From Inquilinus limosus (GTDB lineage: Bacteria > Pseudomonadota > Alphaproteobacteria > DSM-16000 > Inquilinaceae): a stretch of 64,000 nucleotides of DNA. This document shows positions 1 through 8,656 of this stretch, in pieces. A program made the translations under genes and the position numbers. Positions within the stretch are counted from its first letter, which is position 1, and every line of letters starts with the position of its first letter. The stretch lies in NCBI RefSeq assembly GCF_002195995.1, contig NZ_NHON01000013.1, positions 1 to 64,000 of the forward strand, in the 5' to 3' direction. A model generated the notes under the pieces. It made no database searches. It saw nothing but the letters and a program-made list of their open reading frames with translations, and had not been told where the DNA came from.

Positions 1-304
1 GCCCCCGCCGGACTTGCGACAGTCTGGGCCGGCTCGATCTGAGAAAACCCCCTCCCCCTGCCCCCCTCCCGCAAGGGGAGGGGGGACTCAAAAGAGGCGA
101 TGTGTGAATGCCGTAGCCCGCGAGGGGAGGCAGGACTCAAGGAAGGCGAGGGGCCCCCGCCGGACTTGCGACAGTCTGGGCCGGCTCGATCTGAGAAAAC
201 CCCCTCCCCCTGCCCCCCTCCCGCAAGGGGAGGGGGGACTCAAAAGAGGCGATGTGTGAATGCCGTAGCCCGCGAGGGGAGGCAGGACTCAAGGAAGGCG
301 AGGG
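1..304. repeat. Tandem 152-bp duplication carrying a GC-rich hairpin
   Basis: Bases 1-152 and 153-304 are essentially identical copies in direct orientation. Each holds a perfect 10-bp stem (arms at 61-70 and 76-85, loop GCAAG) flanked by long C or G runs, and the same hairpin core recurs near 26.2-26.4 kb. This looks like a dispersed, REP-like intergenic element that has doubled in place. The left edge of the window cuts through whatever precedes it, so further copies may lie outside. Confidence 0.85.
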
Positions 305-1075
305 GTGGGGGGACGCGGCGCCGAACATCAGATGCACGATCTCGGCCGTCGCCTCGCGCTCGCCCAGCGTCCGCAGCCGCTCGGGCGGGATCTCGCCGAC
401 CTTGCGGCCGAGGCGCAGGATCGAGATGCGGTCGCCGAAGTCGAAGGCCTCCTTCAGCTTGTGGGTGATGAAGACGACGGCGATACCGCGGCCGGCCAGC
501 CGCCGCATCAGCGCGCCGAGCTCCTCCACCCCCTTCGGCGTCAGCATCGACGTTGCCTCGTCCAGGACCAGCACCCGGCTGCCGCGCAGCAGCGCGCGCA
601 CGATCTCCGCCTGCTGCTGCTCGCCCAGCGACAGATCGCCGGTGACGGCGTGCGGGTCGATCGACAGGCCCAGCTCTCCGGCGGTGCGGGTGAACTCGGC
701 GGCCAGGCGGGCCCGGTCGGGCCGGCGCCACCAGGGCAGGCCCAGCGCCAGGTTCTCGACCACGGTCAGGGTCGGGGCCAGCATCCCATGCTGGAACACC
801 GTGCCGATGCCGAAGCCGAGGGCATGGCGGGGCGAGGCGATGGGCTGTTCCCGCCCATCGACCAGGATCGTGCCCTCGTCTGGCTGCAGCAGCCCGGACA
901 GCATCGCGATCAGGGTCGACTTGCCGGCCCCGTTCTCGCCCAGCAGCACATGCACCTCGCCGGGCCGGATCTCGAGATCGACCCGGTCATTGGCGACGAC
1001 CCCGGGGAAGCGCCTGGTGATGCCGCGCAGCGCGACGATCGGCGCGCCGGCATCGGGCGGCGGTGCTTCGGTCAT
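137..1075 (-). CDS. Sugar/nucleoside-type ABC transporter ATPase, first half only, cut by repeat
   Basis: The first nucleotide-binding domain is complete: Walker A LLGENGAGKST, signature LSLGEQQQ, Walker B VLVLDEAT and the switch histidine in FITHK. Partners of BMP-type binding proteins (YufO/RbsA-like) normally have two such domains and about 500 residues. Here the similarity ends after roughly 245 residues, and the frame then runs through the hairpin repeat as a low-complexity Pro/Ser/Arg tail to a stop at 137. The ATG at 1075 has GGAG upstream and is preferred over a GTG at 1093. It lies 60 bp downstream of the binding-protein gene in the same direction. It is probably a disrupted gene unless the second domain resumes beyond the window. 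Confidence 0.75.
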   Translation of the reverse strand: MTEAPPPDAGAPIVALRGITRRFPGVVANDRVDLEIRPGEVHVLLGENGAGKSTLIAMLSGLLQPDEGTILVDGREQPIASPRHALGFGIGTVFQHGMLAPTLTVVENLALGLPWWRRPDRARLAAEFTRTAGELGLSIDPHAVTGDLSLGEQQQAEIVRALLRGSRVLVLDEATSMLTPKGVEELGALMRRLAGRGIAVVFITHKLKEAFDFGDRISILRLGRKVGEIPPERLRTLGEREATAEIVHLMFGAASPHPSPSLSPASPRGLRHSHIASFESPLPLREGGRGRGFSQIEPAQTVASPAGAPRLP

Positions 1076-1135
1076 GGTTCGGTCGCTCCGCACCCCGCCG
1101 GCCTGTCCCGGCGGGGTGCCGTTCCTGGCAACAGT

Positions 1136-2176
1136 CTATTGCGCCGCTGCCGAGACATCCGACATCAGCGCCCGCACCGCCGCCGCGTCCCACACCGGCT
1201 CGACCTTGATCTTGCCGCCGACGATGTCGGCGCGGATCGCCTGCACCTGGGTCCAGACGTCGTCGGGGATCGCCTTGGTCTTCAGCAGCTGCACGGACTC
1301 ATCGGCGAGGCGGATGGCGTAGTGCTTGGTGCCGAAGCTGCCGGCCTTCAGGTCCTGGATCATCGCCGCATAGACGGGGGTGATGTTCCAGACGACGGAG
1401 GAGAGGAGGTTCCCCTTGTCGATGCTGGATTTGTCGCCGATCACGTCGATGAAATAGACCTTGCCGCCATCGGTCGCCTTGCTGGTCTCGACCGCCTGGA
1501 TCATGCCGAAGCTCGACCCGTTGCCCTGGCCGAAGATGATGTCGGCGCCGGCGGCGATCACCGATTCCGTCACCCGCTTGCCGCCGGCCGCGTCGCTGTA
1601 GGCGGCCGGGCCGATCACGGCGTAGCGGATCTTCACCGCCGGCTTCTCCGCCTTCACGCCCTGGGCGAAGGCCGCCGACTGCGAGTTCCAGGACGGCGGC
1701 TCGCCCGAGACGACGATGCCGACCGTGCCGGTGCGCGTCATCTTCGCCGCCAGCCGGCCGGCGAGATAGGCGCCCTCATGGCCGCTCAGCGTGTAGTCGG
1801 CGATCAGGCCGGGCTTCAGCAGGTCCGGCCGGTCGACGATCGCCACCGGCACGCCGGTCTCGGCCGCGATCTCCGGCGCGGCGGTGTTGTAGCCGCTGGC
1901 ATGGGCGATCAGCAGGTTTGCGCCATCCTCGACAAGCTCGCGCATGGTCGGCCGCACGTCGCCATAGCCGAGGCCCTCGGCCACGGTGACCTTGACGCCC
2001 GCCTTCTCGCCGGCGGCCTTGGCGGCGGTGACGCCCTGCTGGTTCCAGCCGAAATCGGTACCCTGTTCCGGCGTCAGGATGGCGATGCTCTTCACCTCCG
2101 CGGCGCTGCCCGCCGCCGACGCCAGGGCCAGCATCAGCACGCCGAGGCTGGCTTTGATCATCAGGTTCTTCATCAT
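1136..2176 (-). CDS. BMP-family ABC transporter substrate-binding protein
   Basis: This 346-residue periplasmic protein has an N-terminal signal peptide (hydrophobic stretch ending GSAA around residue 25). The two-lobed fold typical of the Med/BMP family follows, starting with the AILTPEQGTDFGWNQQG segment. Family members deliver nucleosides, purines or simple sugars to a permease with a double ATPase. The start is the first of two adjacent ATGs and has GGGAG upstream. The ATPase follows at once, but no permease genes are visible, and they would lie left of the window if they survive. Substrate unknown. Confidence 0.85.
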   Translation of the reverse strand: MMKNLMIKASLGVLMLALASAAGSAAEVKSIAILTPEQGTDFGWNQQGVTAAKAAGEKAGVKVTVAEGLGYGDVRPTMRELVEDGANLLIAHASGYNTAAPEIAAETGVPVAIVDRPDLLKPGLIADYTLSGHEGAYLAGRLAAKMTRTGTVGIVVSGEPPSWNSQSAAFAQGVKAEKPAVKIRYAVIGPAAYSDAAGGKRVTESVIAAGADIIFGQGNGSSFGMIQAVETSKATDGGKVYFIDVIGDKSSIDKGNLLSSVVWNITPVYAAMIQDLKAGSFGTKHYAIRLADESVQLLKTKAIPDDVWTQVQAIRADIVGGKIKVEPVWDAAAVRALMSDVSAAAQ

Positions 2177-2202
2177 GTCTCGACTCCCTGTTTATTGTTG
2201 TG

Positions 2203-2212
2203 AAGTGCACTT
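2203..2212. promoter_or_regulatory. Perfect 10-bp palindrome in AT-rich divergent promoter region
   Basis: AAGTGCACTT lies 27 bp upstream of the BMP gene start, within an AT-rich stretch (about 2180-2280) that separates two divergently transcribed genes. It could be an operator for the transporter gene. No local regulator is an obvious partner, so this rests on symmetry and position alone. Confidence 0.3.
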
Positions 2213-2289
2213 TCAGATTTATTTATTATCTTGTGGAAGAGTATTTATACGATATTGTTTTCTGCAAGTCAGCTTTTCGGGGTGGTCCG

Positions 2290-2712
2290 ATGATGCGGTT
2301 CCGGTCCTGCGCCCTTCCGATGATCGCGTTCGCGCTCACCGCCGGCCCGGCTTTCGCGGCCGGGCATGGCACAGAAGGGCTGACGGAGCGGGCGTTCCAG
2401 GCGGAGAACCGCGGCGATGGCCGCATCGCCTGCGACGCCGCCATTGCCCATTGGTACTCGGTCGATCTCGGGCAGGCCGGGCCAGGGGCGTCGGTGAGCG
2501 CCCGGCTATGGTTCGATCCCGCGGGTGGCGCGGTGTACCTGCTCAACGACAAGCAGGACCGGCTGCCGGTCGAGACGCTGTGGTGCGGCGAAGCCGGCCG
2601 CAGCTGGGCGACGCGCAGCGTCATCGACCTGCCGCGCCATGCCGGCCCGGTTGCGACGATGGCGATCACTGTGGGCTGCGCGCCGGCAGGCGACCGGCTG
2701 GTCTGCCGCTGA
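2290..2712 (+). CDS. Small secreted protein of unknown function
   Basis: A 140-residue protein starts MMRFRSC with a clear signal peptide whose cleavage is likely after PAFA near residue 22. The mature part has four cysteines (in IACDAA, LWCGEA, VGCAPA and LVCR), which could form two disulfides in the periplasm. The start at 2290 is preceded by GGGGTGG; an earlier in-frame ATG at 2200 would place non-signal sequence in front and is rejected. I recognise no family. It stands alone, diverging from the BMP gene and converging with the dehydrogenase gene 1 bp away. Confidence 0.6.
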   Translation: MMRFRSCALPMIAFALTAGPAFAAGHGTEGLTERAFQAENRGDGRIACDAAIAHWYSVDLGQAGPGASVSARLWFDPAGGAVYLLNDKQDRLPVETLWCGEAGRSWATRSVIDLPRHAGPVATMAITVGCAPAGDRLVCR

Positions 2713-2713
2713 G

Positions 2714-3655
2714 TCATCCGTCCCGTCCCTCCAGGATCCGCCGCACCGCGACGAGCTGCCGGGCGCGCTCGGCCTGCAGTTCGCGGATCTGCTCCGGCGT
2801 ATAGGGGAAGATGCCCTCGCCGCTCTTGATCCCCAGCTTGCCGGCCCGGGCCCGTTCGGTGACATAGCCTGCGACATCCTTGCGGTCGGAGAGATCGGCA
2901 TTCAGGAAGCTGGCGACGGACTGGTAGATGTCCAGCCCCGCCATGTCGAGCAGCCGCATCGGGCCGACCACGGCGAGCTTGTAGCCGATGCCCCAGGACA
3001 CGCAGGTGTCCATGCCCTCCTCGTCGATCACCCCCTGGTCGACGAGGTCGATCGCCTCGCGCAGCAGGGCGTAGAGGATGCGGTTCTCGACGAAGCCGGG
3101 CACGTCCTTCTTCACCACCACCGGCAGCAGCTTCAGCGACCGGACCAGGTCGGCGATGAAGCTCACGGTCGCGGGTGCGGTGTGCCGGCCGGCGATTACC
3201 TCGATCATCGGGATGATGTGCGGCGGGTTCGACCAGTGCATACCGATCAGCCGCTCCGGATGCGACAGGAAGCCCTGCAGCGTCGTGATCGGAATGCCGG
3301 AGGTGTCGGAGGCGACGATGGTCTCCGCCGGCAGCAGCGGGTCGAGCGCGCGATAGACCGCGGCCTTGACCTCGACCTTCTCCGGCACGTTCTCGATCAC
3401 CAGGCCGGCCCCGGCGACCGCGCTCTCCAGGTCCTCGTGGAAGCTGACAGCGCCCTCGCCGGAGTCCGGCGGGGCGATGCCCAGCCGGTCCAGCACCGAT
3501 CCCGCCTGCGGGATCGCGGCGCGGGCGCGCTCGATCGCGGCCGGCACGGTGTCGTGCACCCGGACGCCCATGCCGCCGCGGGCGAGCGTCGCCGCGATCC
3601 CCGGTCCCATGGTGCCGAGGCCGATCACCGCGACGTGAAGGCGTGCATCCGGCAT
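2714..3655 (-). CDS. 3-hydroxyacyl-CoA dehydrogenase family protein
   Basis: This NAD-dependent dehydrogenase has 313 residues. The N-terminal Rossmann fold shows GLGTMG at residues 12-17. The catalytic region contains SDTSGIPIT followed by MHWSNPPHIIPMIEV, the conserved His-Asn pair of the 3HCDH family. The C-terminal half (VPGFVENR onward) is the dimerisation domain. The length fits the short, stand-alone enzymes, including L-gulonate or carnitine 3-dehydrogenase-like proteins, rather than the fused FadB type. It is the last gene of the leftward operon, 16 bp after the binding-protein gene, so its substrate is probably a product of that pathway. Confidence 0.85.
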   Translation of the reverse strand: MPDARLHVAVIGLGTMGPGIAATLARGGMGVRVHDTVPAAIERARAAIPQAGSVLDRLGIAPPDSGEGAVSFHEDLESAVAGAGLVIENVPEKVEVKAAVYRALDPLLPAETIVASDTSGIPITTLQGFLSHPERLIGMHWSNPPHIIPMIEVIAGRHTAPATVSFIADLVRSLKLLPVVVKKDVPGFVENRILYALLREAIDLVDQGVIDEEGMDTCVSWGIGYKLAVVGPMRLLDMAGLDIYQSVASFLNADLSDRKDVAGYVTERARAGKLGIKSGEGIFPYTPEQIRELQAERARQLVAVRRILEGRDG

Positions 3656-3671
3656 CGTCGTCCTCTTCGGC

Positions 3672-4673
3672 TCAGGGCTTCAGGAAGGCGTCGGTGAAGG
3701 CGGCGTCCGCCGCCACCGTGCCCTTCAGCGCCCCCTGGTCGGTCAGCACCTTGATCGTGTTCGCCCATTTCTCCTTCGTCATCCAACCCAGGCCGTTGGC
3801 CTTGGTGTCGGCATCGGTGAAGGTGTGATCGATGTCGGCCTGCAGCTGCGCCGCCAGGACATCCGCCTTGCCGGCATAGCCGAGCGCCGCCTTGGCGGTG
3901 ATCGCCGCCGCCTCCTTCGGATGCTCGGCCGTGAACTGGAAGGCCTTGAGATAGGCGGCGACGAAGCGCTTCACCACATCCGGCTTGTCCTTGATCATCG
4001 CCTCGGAGGTGAACAGGCCGGAGCCGTAGACGTCGTAGCCGTAATCGGCACCGAGGATGATGCTGAGCGAGCCCGGGCCCCCGGCCTTGGCCTCCAGCTC
4101 CGGCACCTCGGCGTCGATATAGCCGGGCACCGCGTCGACCCGGCCGAGCAGCAGATAGCTCTCATAGGGCGGCGACACGCTGCTCATCTTCATGTCGGCC
4201 TCGGTCATGCCGTTCGCGGCCAGGAAGGCCTTGTAGAAGATGTAGGTCGACCCGGCGGGATGGATGCCGATGTTGAGGCCCTTGATGTCGGCCGGCGTCT
4301 TCAGCTGGTGGCTCTTGGCCAGGGCGATCATGCCGATCGGCGAGCGCTGGTTGACCGCGGCCAGCGCCACCACCGGCACGTTCTGCGACCGGGCCACGGC
4401 CAGGGTCGGCAGGTCGCCGAAGCCGAAGTCGGCATTGCCGTTCGCCACCAGCCGCATGGCGTCGGGCGACCCGGTGCCCTTGCGGATCTCGGTGACCTCG
4501 ATCCCGTTCTCGGCGAAATAGCCCTTGTCCTTGGCCACGAAGAACATGGCGTGGTTGCCGCGCACCACCCAGTCGAGCTGCACGCTCACCTGGTCGGCGG
4601 CCATGGCCGGGCCCGCCAGGACCGCCGCCGCCAGCCCCACCAGGGCTCCACAGACCGATCTCCTCAGCATCAT
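3672..4673 (-). CDS. NitT/TauT-type ABC transporter substrate-binding protein
   Basis: A 333-residue periplasmic protein with a signal peptide ending at AMAA and the NMT1/THI5-like fold (QLDWVVRGNHAMFFVAKDKG, then NADFGFGDLPTLA). The family binds nitrate, sulfonates, pyrimidine precursors or aromatic acids. Two adjacent ATGs are possible starts; GGGAGG lies 3 bp before the first and 6 bp before the second, so 4670 is equally likely. It follows the permease gene by 32 bp. With the dioxygenase in the same operon, an aromatic or heterocyclic substrate is a reasonable inference. Confidence 0.87.
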   Translation of the reverse strand: MMLRRSVCGALVGLAAAVLAGPAMAADQVSVQLDWVVRGNHAMFFVAKDKGYFAENGIEVTEIRKGTGSPDAMRLVANGNADFGFGDLPTLAVARSQNVPVVALAAVNQRSPIGMIALAKSHQLKTPADIKGLNIGIHPAGSTYIFYKAFLAANGMTEADMKMSSVSPPYESYLLLGRVDAVPGYIDAEVPELEAKAGGPGSLSIILGADYGYDVYGSGLFTSEAMIKDKPDVVKRFVAAYLKAFQFTAEHPKEAAAITAKAALGYAGKADVLAAQLQADIDHTFTDADTKANGLGWMTKEKWANTIKVLTDQGALKGTVAADAAFTDAFLKP

Positions 4674-4705
4674 CAGCCTCCCGCGGCCTTTTGCGTTTGC
4701 TCGGA

Positions 4706-5509
4706 TCAGGCGGACCGCAGCGCCGGATCGAATTTCGGGGCCCAGGGCACCACCAGCCGCTCCAGCCATTCCATCGCGTAGTAGAAGACGACCCCGACCA
4801 CCGAGACGACCAGCAGCGCCGCGAACACCATCGGCGTGTCCAGCTGGGTCGAGGCGAACTGGATCAGGTAGCCCAGGCCGGCCGAGGCGCCGGCGAACTC
4901 GCCGACGATGGCGCCGATGACGCTGAAGGTGACCGCGATCTTCAGCCCGGCCATCAGCTGCGGCAGGGCGTAGGGGATCTGGATGCGCAGCAGGATCGCG
5001 GTCCGGCTGGCGCCGACCGACCGCATCAGGGACAGGAGGCCGGTATCCGCCGCCTCCAGCCCGGCCAGCATCGACAGCGTCACCGGAAAGAAGGCGATCA
5101 CCAGGATCAGCCCGACCTTCGGCGCCAGGTCGTAGCCGAACCACAGGATGAAGATCGGCGCCAGCGCGACCTTCGGCACGGTCTGGAACAGCACGATCAG
5201 CGGGTACAGCGCCCGGCCCAGCAGGCGGAACCGGGCGATGATCATCGCCAGGGCGATACCGACCACGGCGGCGACCAGGAAGCCGACCAGGATCTCGACC
5301 GCGGTCACCTGCGTCGCCTGCCACAGCGGCCCGGCCTCGCGCAGCAGCGTCGCCCCGATCGCCGAGGGCGTCGGCAGGATGAAGCTGGAGACCTCGAAGA
5401 TCCGGATTGCCGCCTCCCAGGCGGCGATCGTGATCACGAGCAGCACGACGGCCGGCAGCCATGCCGAGCTCGCGGCACTGCGCCGGGCGAGGATGGTGGC
5501 GTCGCTCAT
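4706..5509 (-). CDS. NitT/TauT-type ABC transporter permease
   Basis: A 267-residue inner-membrane protein of the SsuC/TauC class with about six hydrophobic segments. The ATPase-contact loop is recognisable around ADTGLLSLMRSVGASR, the EAA motif region. Its ATG overlaps the ATPase stop codon by 4 bp (ATGA), so the two are translationally coupled. Together with the flanking genes it makes a complete importer: ATPase, permease and binding protein. Confidence 0.9.
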   Translation of the reverse strand: MSDATILARRSAASSAWLPAVVLLVITIAAWEAAIRIFEVSSFILPTPSAIGATLLREAGPLWQATQVTAVEILVGFLVAAVVGIALAMIIARFRLLGRALYPLIVLFQTVPKVALAPIFILWFGYDLAPKVGLILVIAFFPVTLSMLAGLEAADTGLLSLMRSVGASRTAILLRIQIPYALPQLMAGLKIAVTFSVIGAIVGEFAGASAGLGYLIQFASTQLDTPMVFAALLVVSVVGVVFYYAMEWLERLVVPWAPKFDPALRSA

Positions 5510-6342
5510 GACCGTCCCCTCGTGGCATGGCCCTGGATCAGCAGCGACCGCAGCCGGCTCTCCATCGCCCGGAAGCGCGGATCGGCATAGCTGTCCTCGC
5601 CGCGCGGATAGGGCAGGGGGATCTCGAGGCTGTCGATGATCCGGCCGGGCCCGACGCCCATGACATGGACGTGGCGCGACAGCAGCACCGCCTCGTCGAT
5701 CGAATGGGTCACCAGCACGATGGTCTTGCCGGTCTGCTCCCAGATCTCCAGCAGCGACCGGCTCATCTCCTCGCGCGTGATGGCGTCCAGCGCGCCGAAG
5801 GGCTCGTCCATCAGCAGGATGTCTGGCTCCAGCGTCAGCGCCCGGGCGATGGCGACGCGCTGGCGCATGCCGCCGGACAGCTGGTTCGGCCGCTTGGCCT
5901 CCGCATCCTCCAGCCCGACCAGCCGCAGCATCGCCCGGGCCCGCTCCAGCACCTCGGCCCGGGACAGCGACCGGTCCGCCACCTCGCGCAGCAGCGCCGC
6001 GTTGTCGAGGGCGTTCTTCCAGGGCAGCAGGTTCGGCTCCTGGAACACCAGCCCGATGATCTGGCGCCGCACCGCCTCCTGCGGCGCCAGCCCGGCGACG
6101 CGGACCCGGCCCTCGGTCGGCGGCACCAGCCCGGCCAGCACCTTCAGCAGCGTGCTCTTGCCGCATCCTGACGGGCCGATCAGGCAGACGAAGGATCCCC
6201 GCGGCACGCTCAGGCTGATGTCGCGCAGCGCCTGCTGCCGCACGCCGAGGATGTCGAAGGTCACCGACACACCCTCGACCGCGATCTGCGCGGTGTCGGG
6301 CGACGGCGTCGCCGGGGGCTCCTTCAATCTTGCCACGGGCAT
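5506..6342 (-). CDS. NitT/TauT-type ABC transporter ATPase
   Basis: A 278-residue cytoplasmic ATPase with Walker A GPSGCGKST, Q-loop GLVFQEPNLLPW, signature [15 protein letters not shown], Walker B ILLMDEPFGALD and switch histidine VTHS. The signature and the DEPFGALD block are typical of the SsuB/TauB/NrtD group. It overlaps the permease gene by 4 bp and lies 56 bp downstream of the GST-like gene. Confidence 0.92.
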   Translation of the reverse strand: MPVARLKEPPATPSPDTAQIAVEGVSVTFDILGVRQQALRDISLSVPRGSFVCLIGPSGCGKSTLLKVLAGLVPPTEGRVRVAGLAPQEAVRRQIIGLVFQEPNLLPWKNALDNAALLREVADRSLSRAEVLERARAMLRLVGLEDAEAKRPNQLSGGMRQRVAIARALTLEPDILLMDEPFGALDAITREEMSRSLLEIWEQTGKTIVLVTHSIDEAVLLSRHVHVMGVGPGRIIDSLEIPLPYPRGEDSYADPRFRAMESRLRSLLIQGHATRGRS

Positions 6343-6398
6343 GATCCAGCTCTTCCCATCCGCTCCGTCCGTATCCGGCCGTCAACGGCCGCTGCCGC

Positions 6399-7001
6399 TC
6401 ACCCCGCCGTCGCCTTGCGGAAGGCCGGCCGGGTCTCCAGCGCTGCCAGCCAGCGGTCGAGATTGGCGAAGGCCGGCCGGTCGATCGGGAAGCCCAGGCA
6501 ACGCTTCAGGATCGGGCCCAGCGCGATATCGGCGACGGTCAGCCGGCCCAGCGCGAACCAGTCCCGCCCGGCCAAATGCCGGTCGGCGATCGCCAGCAGC
6601 TCCGCCAGCTCCTTGGCCTGCGCCGCGAACTCGGCGCCGCGCTCCTCCGGCGGCTTCTTCGCGTCCTTGAAGATGGCGACGTAGAGGCTGTTCACGCTGG
6701 CCAGCAGCCAGTCCATCCAGCGCTCGACATCGGTCCTCTCGGCCGGGGTCGCGCCGGTCAGGGCCGGGCCGTACATGCCCACGAGATAGCGCAGGATGGT
6801 GTGCGACTCCCAGATCACCGTGTCACCGGCGACCAGGGTCGGCACCTTGGCGTTCGGGTTCAGCGCCCGGTATTCGTCGGTCTGGGTGTTGCCGAATTGG
6901 CGGCCGTAATCCTCGCGCTCATAGGCGACGCCGAGCTCCTCCAGCAGCCACAGCACCTTCTGCACATTGCCGGAGGTGTGCCGGCCCAGCAGTCTGATCA
7001 T
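6399..7001 (-). CDS. Glutathione S-transferase-like protein
   Basis: A 200-residue two-domain GST: N-terminal thioredoxin fold with NPNAKVPTL and the glutathione-binding ESHTILRYL, then the helical domain with LTVADIALGPILKR. A purine-rich ribosome site (AAAGGAAGG) precedes the ATG, which overlaps the RidA stop by 4 bp. Because the operon also encodes a gentisate dioxygenase-like protein, this could be the glutathione-dependent maleylpyruvate isomerase that usually takes the next step. That role is inferred from context only. Confidence 0.85.
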   Translation of the reverse strand: MIRLLGRHTSGNVQKVLWLLEELGVAYEREDYGRQFGNTQTDEYRALNPNAKVPTLVAGDTVIWESHTILRYLVGMYGPALTGATPAERTDVERWMDWLLASVNSLYVAIFKDAKKPPEERGAEFAAQAKELAELLAIADRHLAGRDWFALGRLTVADIALGPILKRCLGFPIDRPAFANLDRWLAALETRPAFRKATAG

Positions 7002-7405
7002 CCTTGCCTTCCTTTCGCCGGGCTGTACGCGATGGCGTCCATCTCGACCTTGGTGTTGATCACGGCGCGGGCCTCGACCGTGGTCCGGGCCAGCACCGCG
7101 TCCTTGAAGTATTCGGCGAAGATCTTGTTGTAGCGGCCGAAGTCGCGGGTATCCTCGAGATAGGTCGTGACCCGGACGACATCGGCCAGGGTGGCGCCGT
7201 CCTCGGCCAGCACCCGCTGGATCGCCTCGATCGTCGCCCGCGTCTCCTCCTCGATCGTGCCGTCGACCATGTTGCCCTCGGCATCCTTGCCGACCTGGCC
7301 GGAGACGAAGATGAAGTCGCCGGCCCGCACCGCGGGGTGGAACGGCAGGTTCGGATTCTTGCGGCCGATGGCGTAGTGCGGCGCTGCGTCTGCGGTGTCG
7401 GGCAT
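6998..7405 (-). CDS. RidA/YjgF/YER057c family protein
   Basis: A 135-residue trimeric enamine/imine deaminase fold with the family landmarks FVSGQVGKD and a C-terminal ARTTVEA segment containing the conserved arginine that holds the substrate carboxylate. RidA proteins hydrolyse reactive enamines, and related members act in amino-aromatic ring-cleavage pathways. It lies 12 bp after the LVIVD gene and is coupled to the GST-like gene. This position suggests a dedicated pathway role, such as deaminating a nitrogen-bearing intermediate, rather than housekeeping. Confidence 0.88.
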   Translation of the reverse strand: MPDTADAAPHYAIGRKNPNLPFHPAVRAGDFIFVSGQVGKDAEGNMVDGTIEEETRATIEAIQRVLAEDGATLADVVRVTTYLEDTRDFGRYNKIFAEYFKDAVLARTTVEARAVINTKVEMDAIAYSPAKGRQG

Positions 7406-7417
7406 GGCGGATTCCCC

Positions 7418-8545
7418 TCAGAAGACGCCGGTTTCGATGATGTCGACGCCGTTGATCCGGTCGATCAGGTAGATCAGGCCGCGATCGTCGATGGTGACGT
7501 CGTTGGACGACGCCCGCTCCTCGCCGGCCGGCGGGTCGGGCAGGAAATGGCCGACCTCGCGCGGCGCGAAGGGGTCGGCGATGTCGACCAGCCGCAGCCC
7601 CCGCGCGAACCAGGCGAAGGGGATGACCGTACCGGTGAAGCGCTCCGACGGCTGGTGGCAGCCGGTCATCGGCGGCTGCGGCGACCCGTCCGGGTCCAGC
7701 CCCGGCACCTGGAAGGTCGCGATCGGCAGCGGCAGCCGCTCCTCGGTGATGTCGTAGATCCAGGTGAAGGCGGGCGGCGACGGCCGCAGCTTGGCCACGT
7801 CCTCGTCGGCCACCACCATGATCTTCCGCCCCTTCAACGGCTGCGGGATCGGCAGGCAGGTGTGGGTGGGGTGCGGGAAGGACGGGCTGGTGTTCAGCTG
7901 CGAGACCAGCTTCGGCCGCGCCATGTCGGCAATGTCCAGGATGAACAGCCCGTGATGCCAATAGCTGACATAGAGCCGGTCGCCGGCCCGGATCGGGTGG
8001 TGGCAGCGCGGCGACACTCCTTCGGCCCAGGGATATTCCTCGCCGCCGCCGGTCCACTGGCCGGGGATCCACCAGCGCCCGACCTCGACCGGGCGGGCGG
8101 GATCGATCAGGTCGAGGATCATGACGATGTTGCCGACATAGCCCTCGGCGGTCGGCGAGATATAGACGTAGCGCCCGTCGAAATCGTAGCGGTGGACGCC
8201 GCGGCCGGCGGTCAGCCACTTCGAGATCAGCTTCGGGGCGCTGGGGCGGGACACGTCGTAGACCGCGATGCCGCCGCCGAATTCCTTCGGACCGCTCTGG
8301 CCCAGCTTCTCGTGGTTGACGATCATGATGTCGCCGGACACCCGCACTTTGTGCGAATGCCAGCCCTCGGGCAGCTCCAACCGGGCGATCACCTTCGGGT
8401 TGCGAGGGTCGGCGACGTCGACGATGGTGGTGCCGCTCGGCGACCGCATATGGCCGATGTACAGCGTGGTGCCCTCGACCCAGACCTGGCCGCCGCCGGG
8501 GCAGTCGATATGCGAGACGAGGGTCGTGTTGCGGGAATTCGGCAC
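7418..8545 (-). CDS. LVIVD-repeat beta-propeller protein
   Basis: A 375-residue protein built of repeated blades of the type TIVDVADPRNPKVIARLELP, IAVYDVSRPSAPKLIS, FILDIADMARPKLVSQ and LRLVDIADPFAPREVGHFLP, the pattern of the LVIVD family. No signal peptide is visible, so it is probably cytoplasmic. It is rich in histidine (GWHSHK, RCHHPI, HPTHT, GCHQP), which would suit a metal site as in selenium-binding-like propellers. Its place between dioxygenase and RidA genes implies a catalytic or chaperone role in the same pathway. Function not known to me. Confidence 0.75.
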   Translation of the reverse strand: MPNSRNTTLVSHIDCPGGGQVWVEGTTLYIGHMRSPSGTTIVDVADPRNPKVIARLELPEGWHSHKVRVSGDIMIVNHEKLGQSGPKEFGGGIAVYDVSRPSAPKLISKWLTAGRGVHRYDFDGRYVYISPTAEGYVGNIVMILDLIDPARPVEVGRWWIPGQWTGGGEEYPWAEGVSPRCHHPIRAGDRLYVSYWHHGLFILDIADMARPKLVSQLNTSPSFPHPTHTCLPIPQPLKGRKIMVVADEDVAKLRPSPPAFTWIYDITEERLPLPIATFQVPGLDPDGSPQPPMTGCHQPSERFTGTVIPFAWFARGLRLVDIADPFAPREVGHFLPDPPAGEERASSNDVTIDDRGLIYLIDRINGVDIIETGVF

Positions 8546-8656
8546 GTCAAGCCTCTGGATCGTTCAGGCGTACCCCTCCCGTCCTCCGGCCGCATGTCGG
8601 GCCGGGACGGAAGGCGATCGGACGGTCGCGGCCCGGCGGCAGCCGGGCCTGCCGCG

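Noticed and set aside
1-304. CRISPR-like array
   Set aside because: Only two 152-bp units in direct contact, with no spacers; no short regularly spaced repeats were seen anywhere in the window.
305-2203. Long open frame on the plus strand opposite the ABC ATPase and BMP genes
   Set aside because: His/Arg/Gly/Asp-rich translation typical of antisense reading in GC-rich DNA; the minus-strand proteins match known families.
2200-2289. Upstream start for the small secreted protein
   Set aside because: It would put 30 AT-rich-encoded residues before a good signal peptide; the start at 2290 has the better ribosome site.
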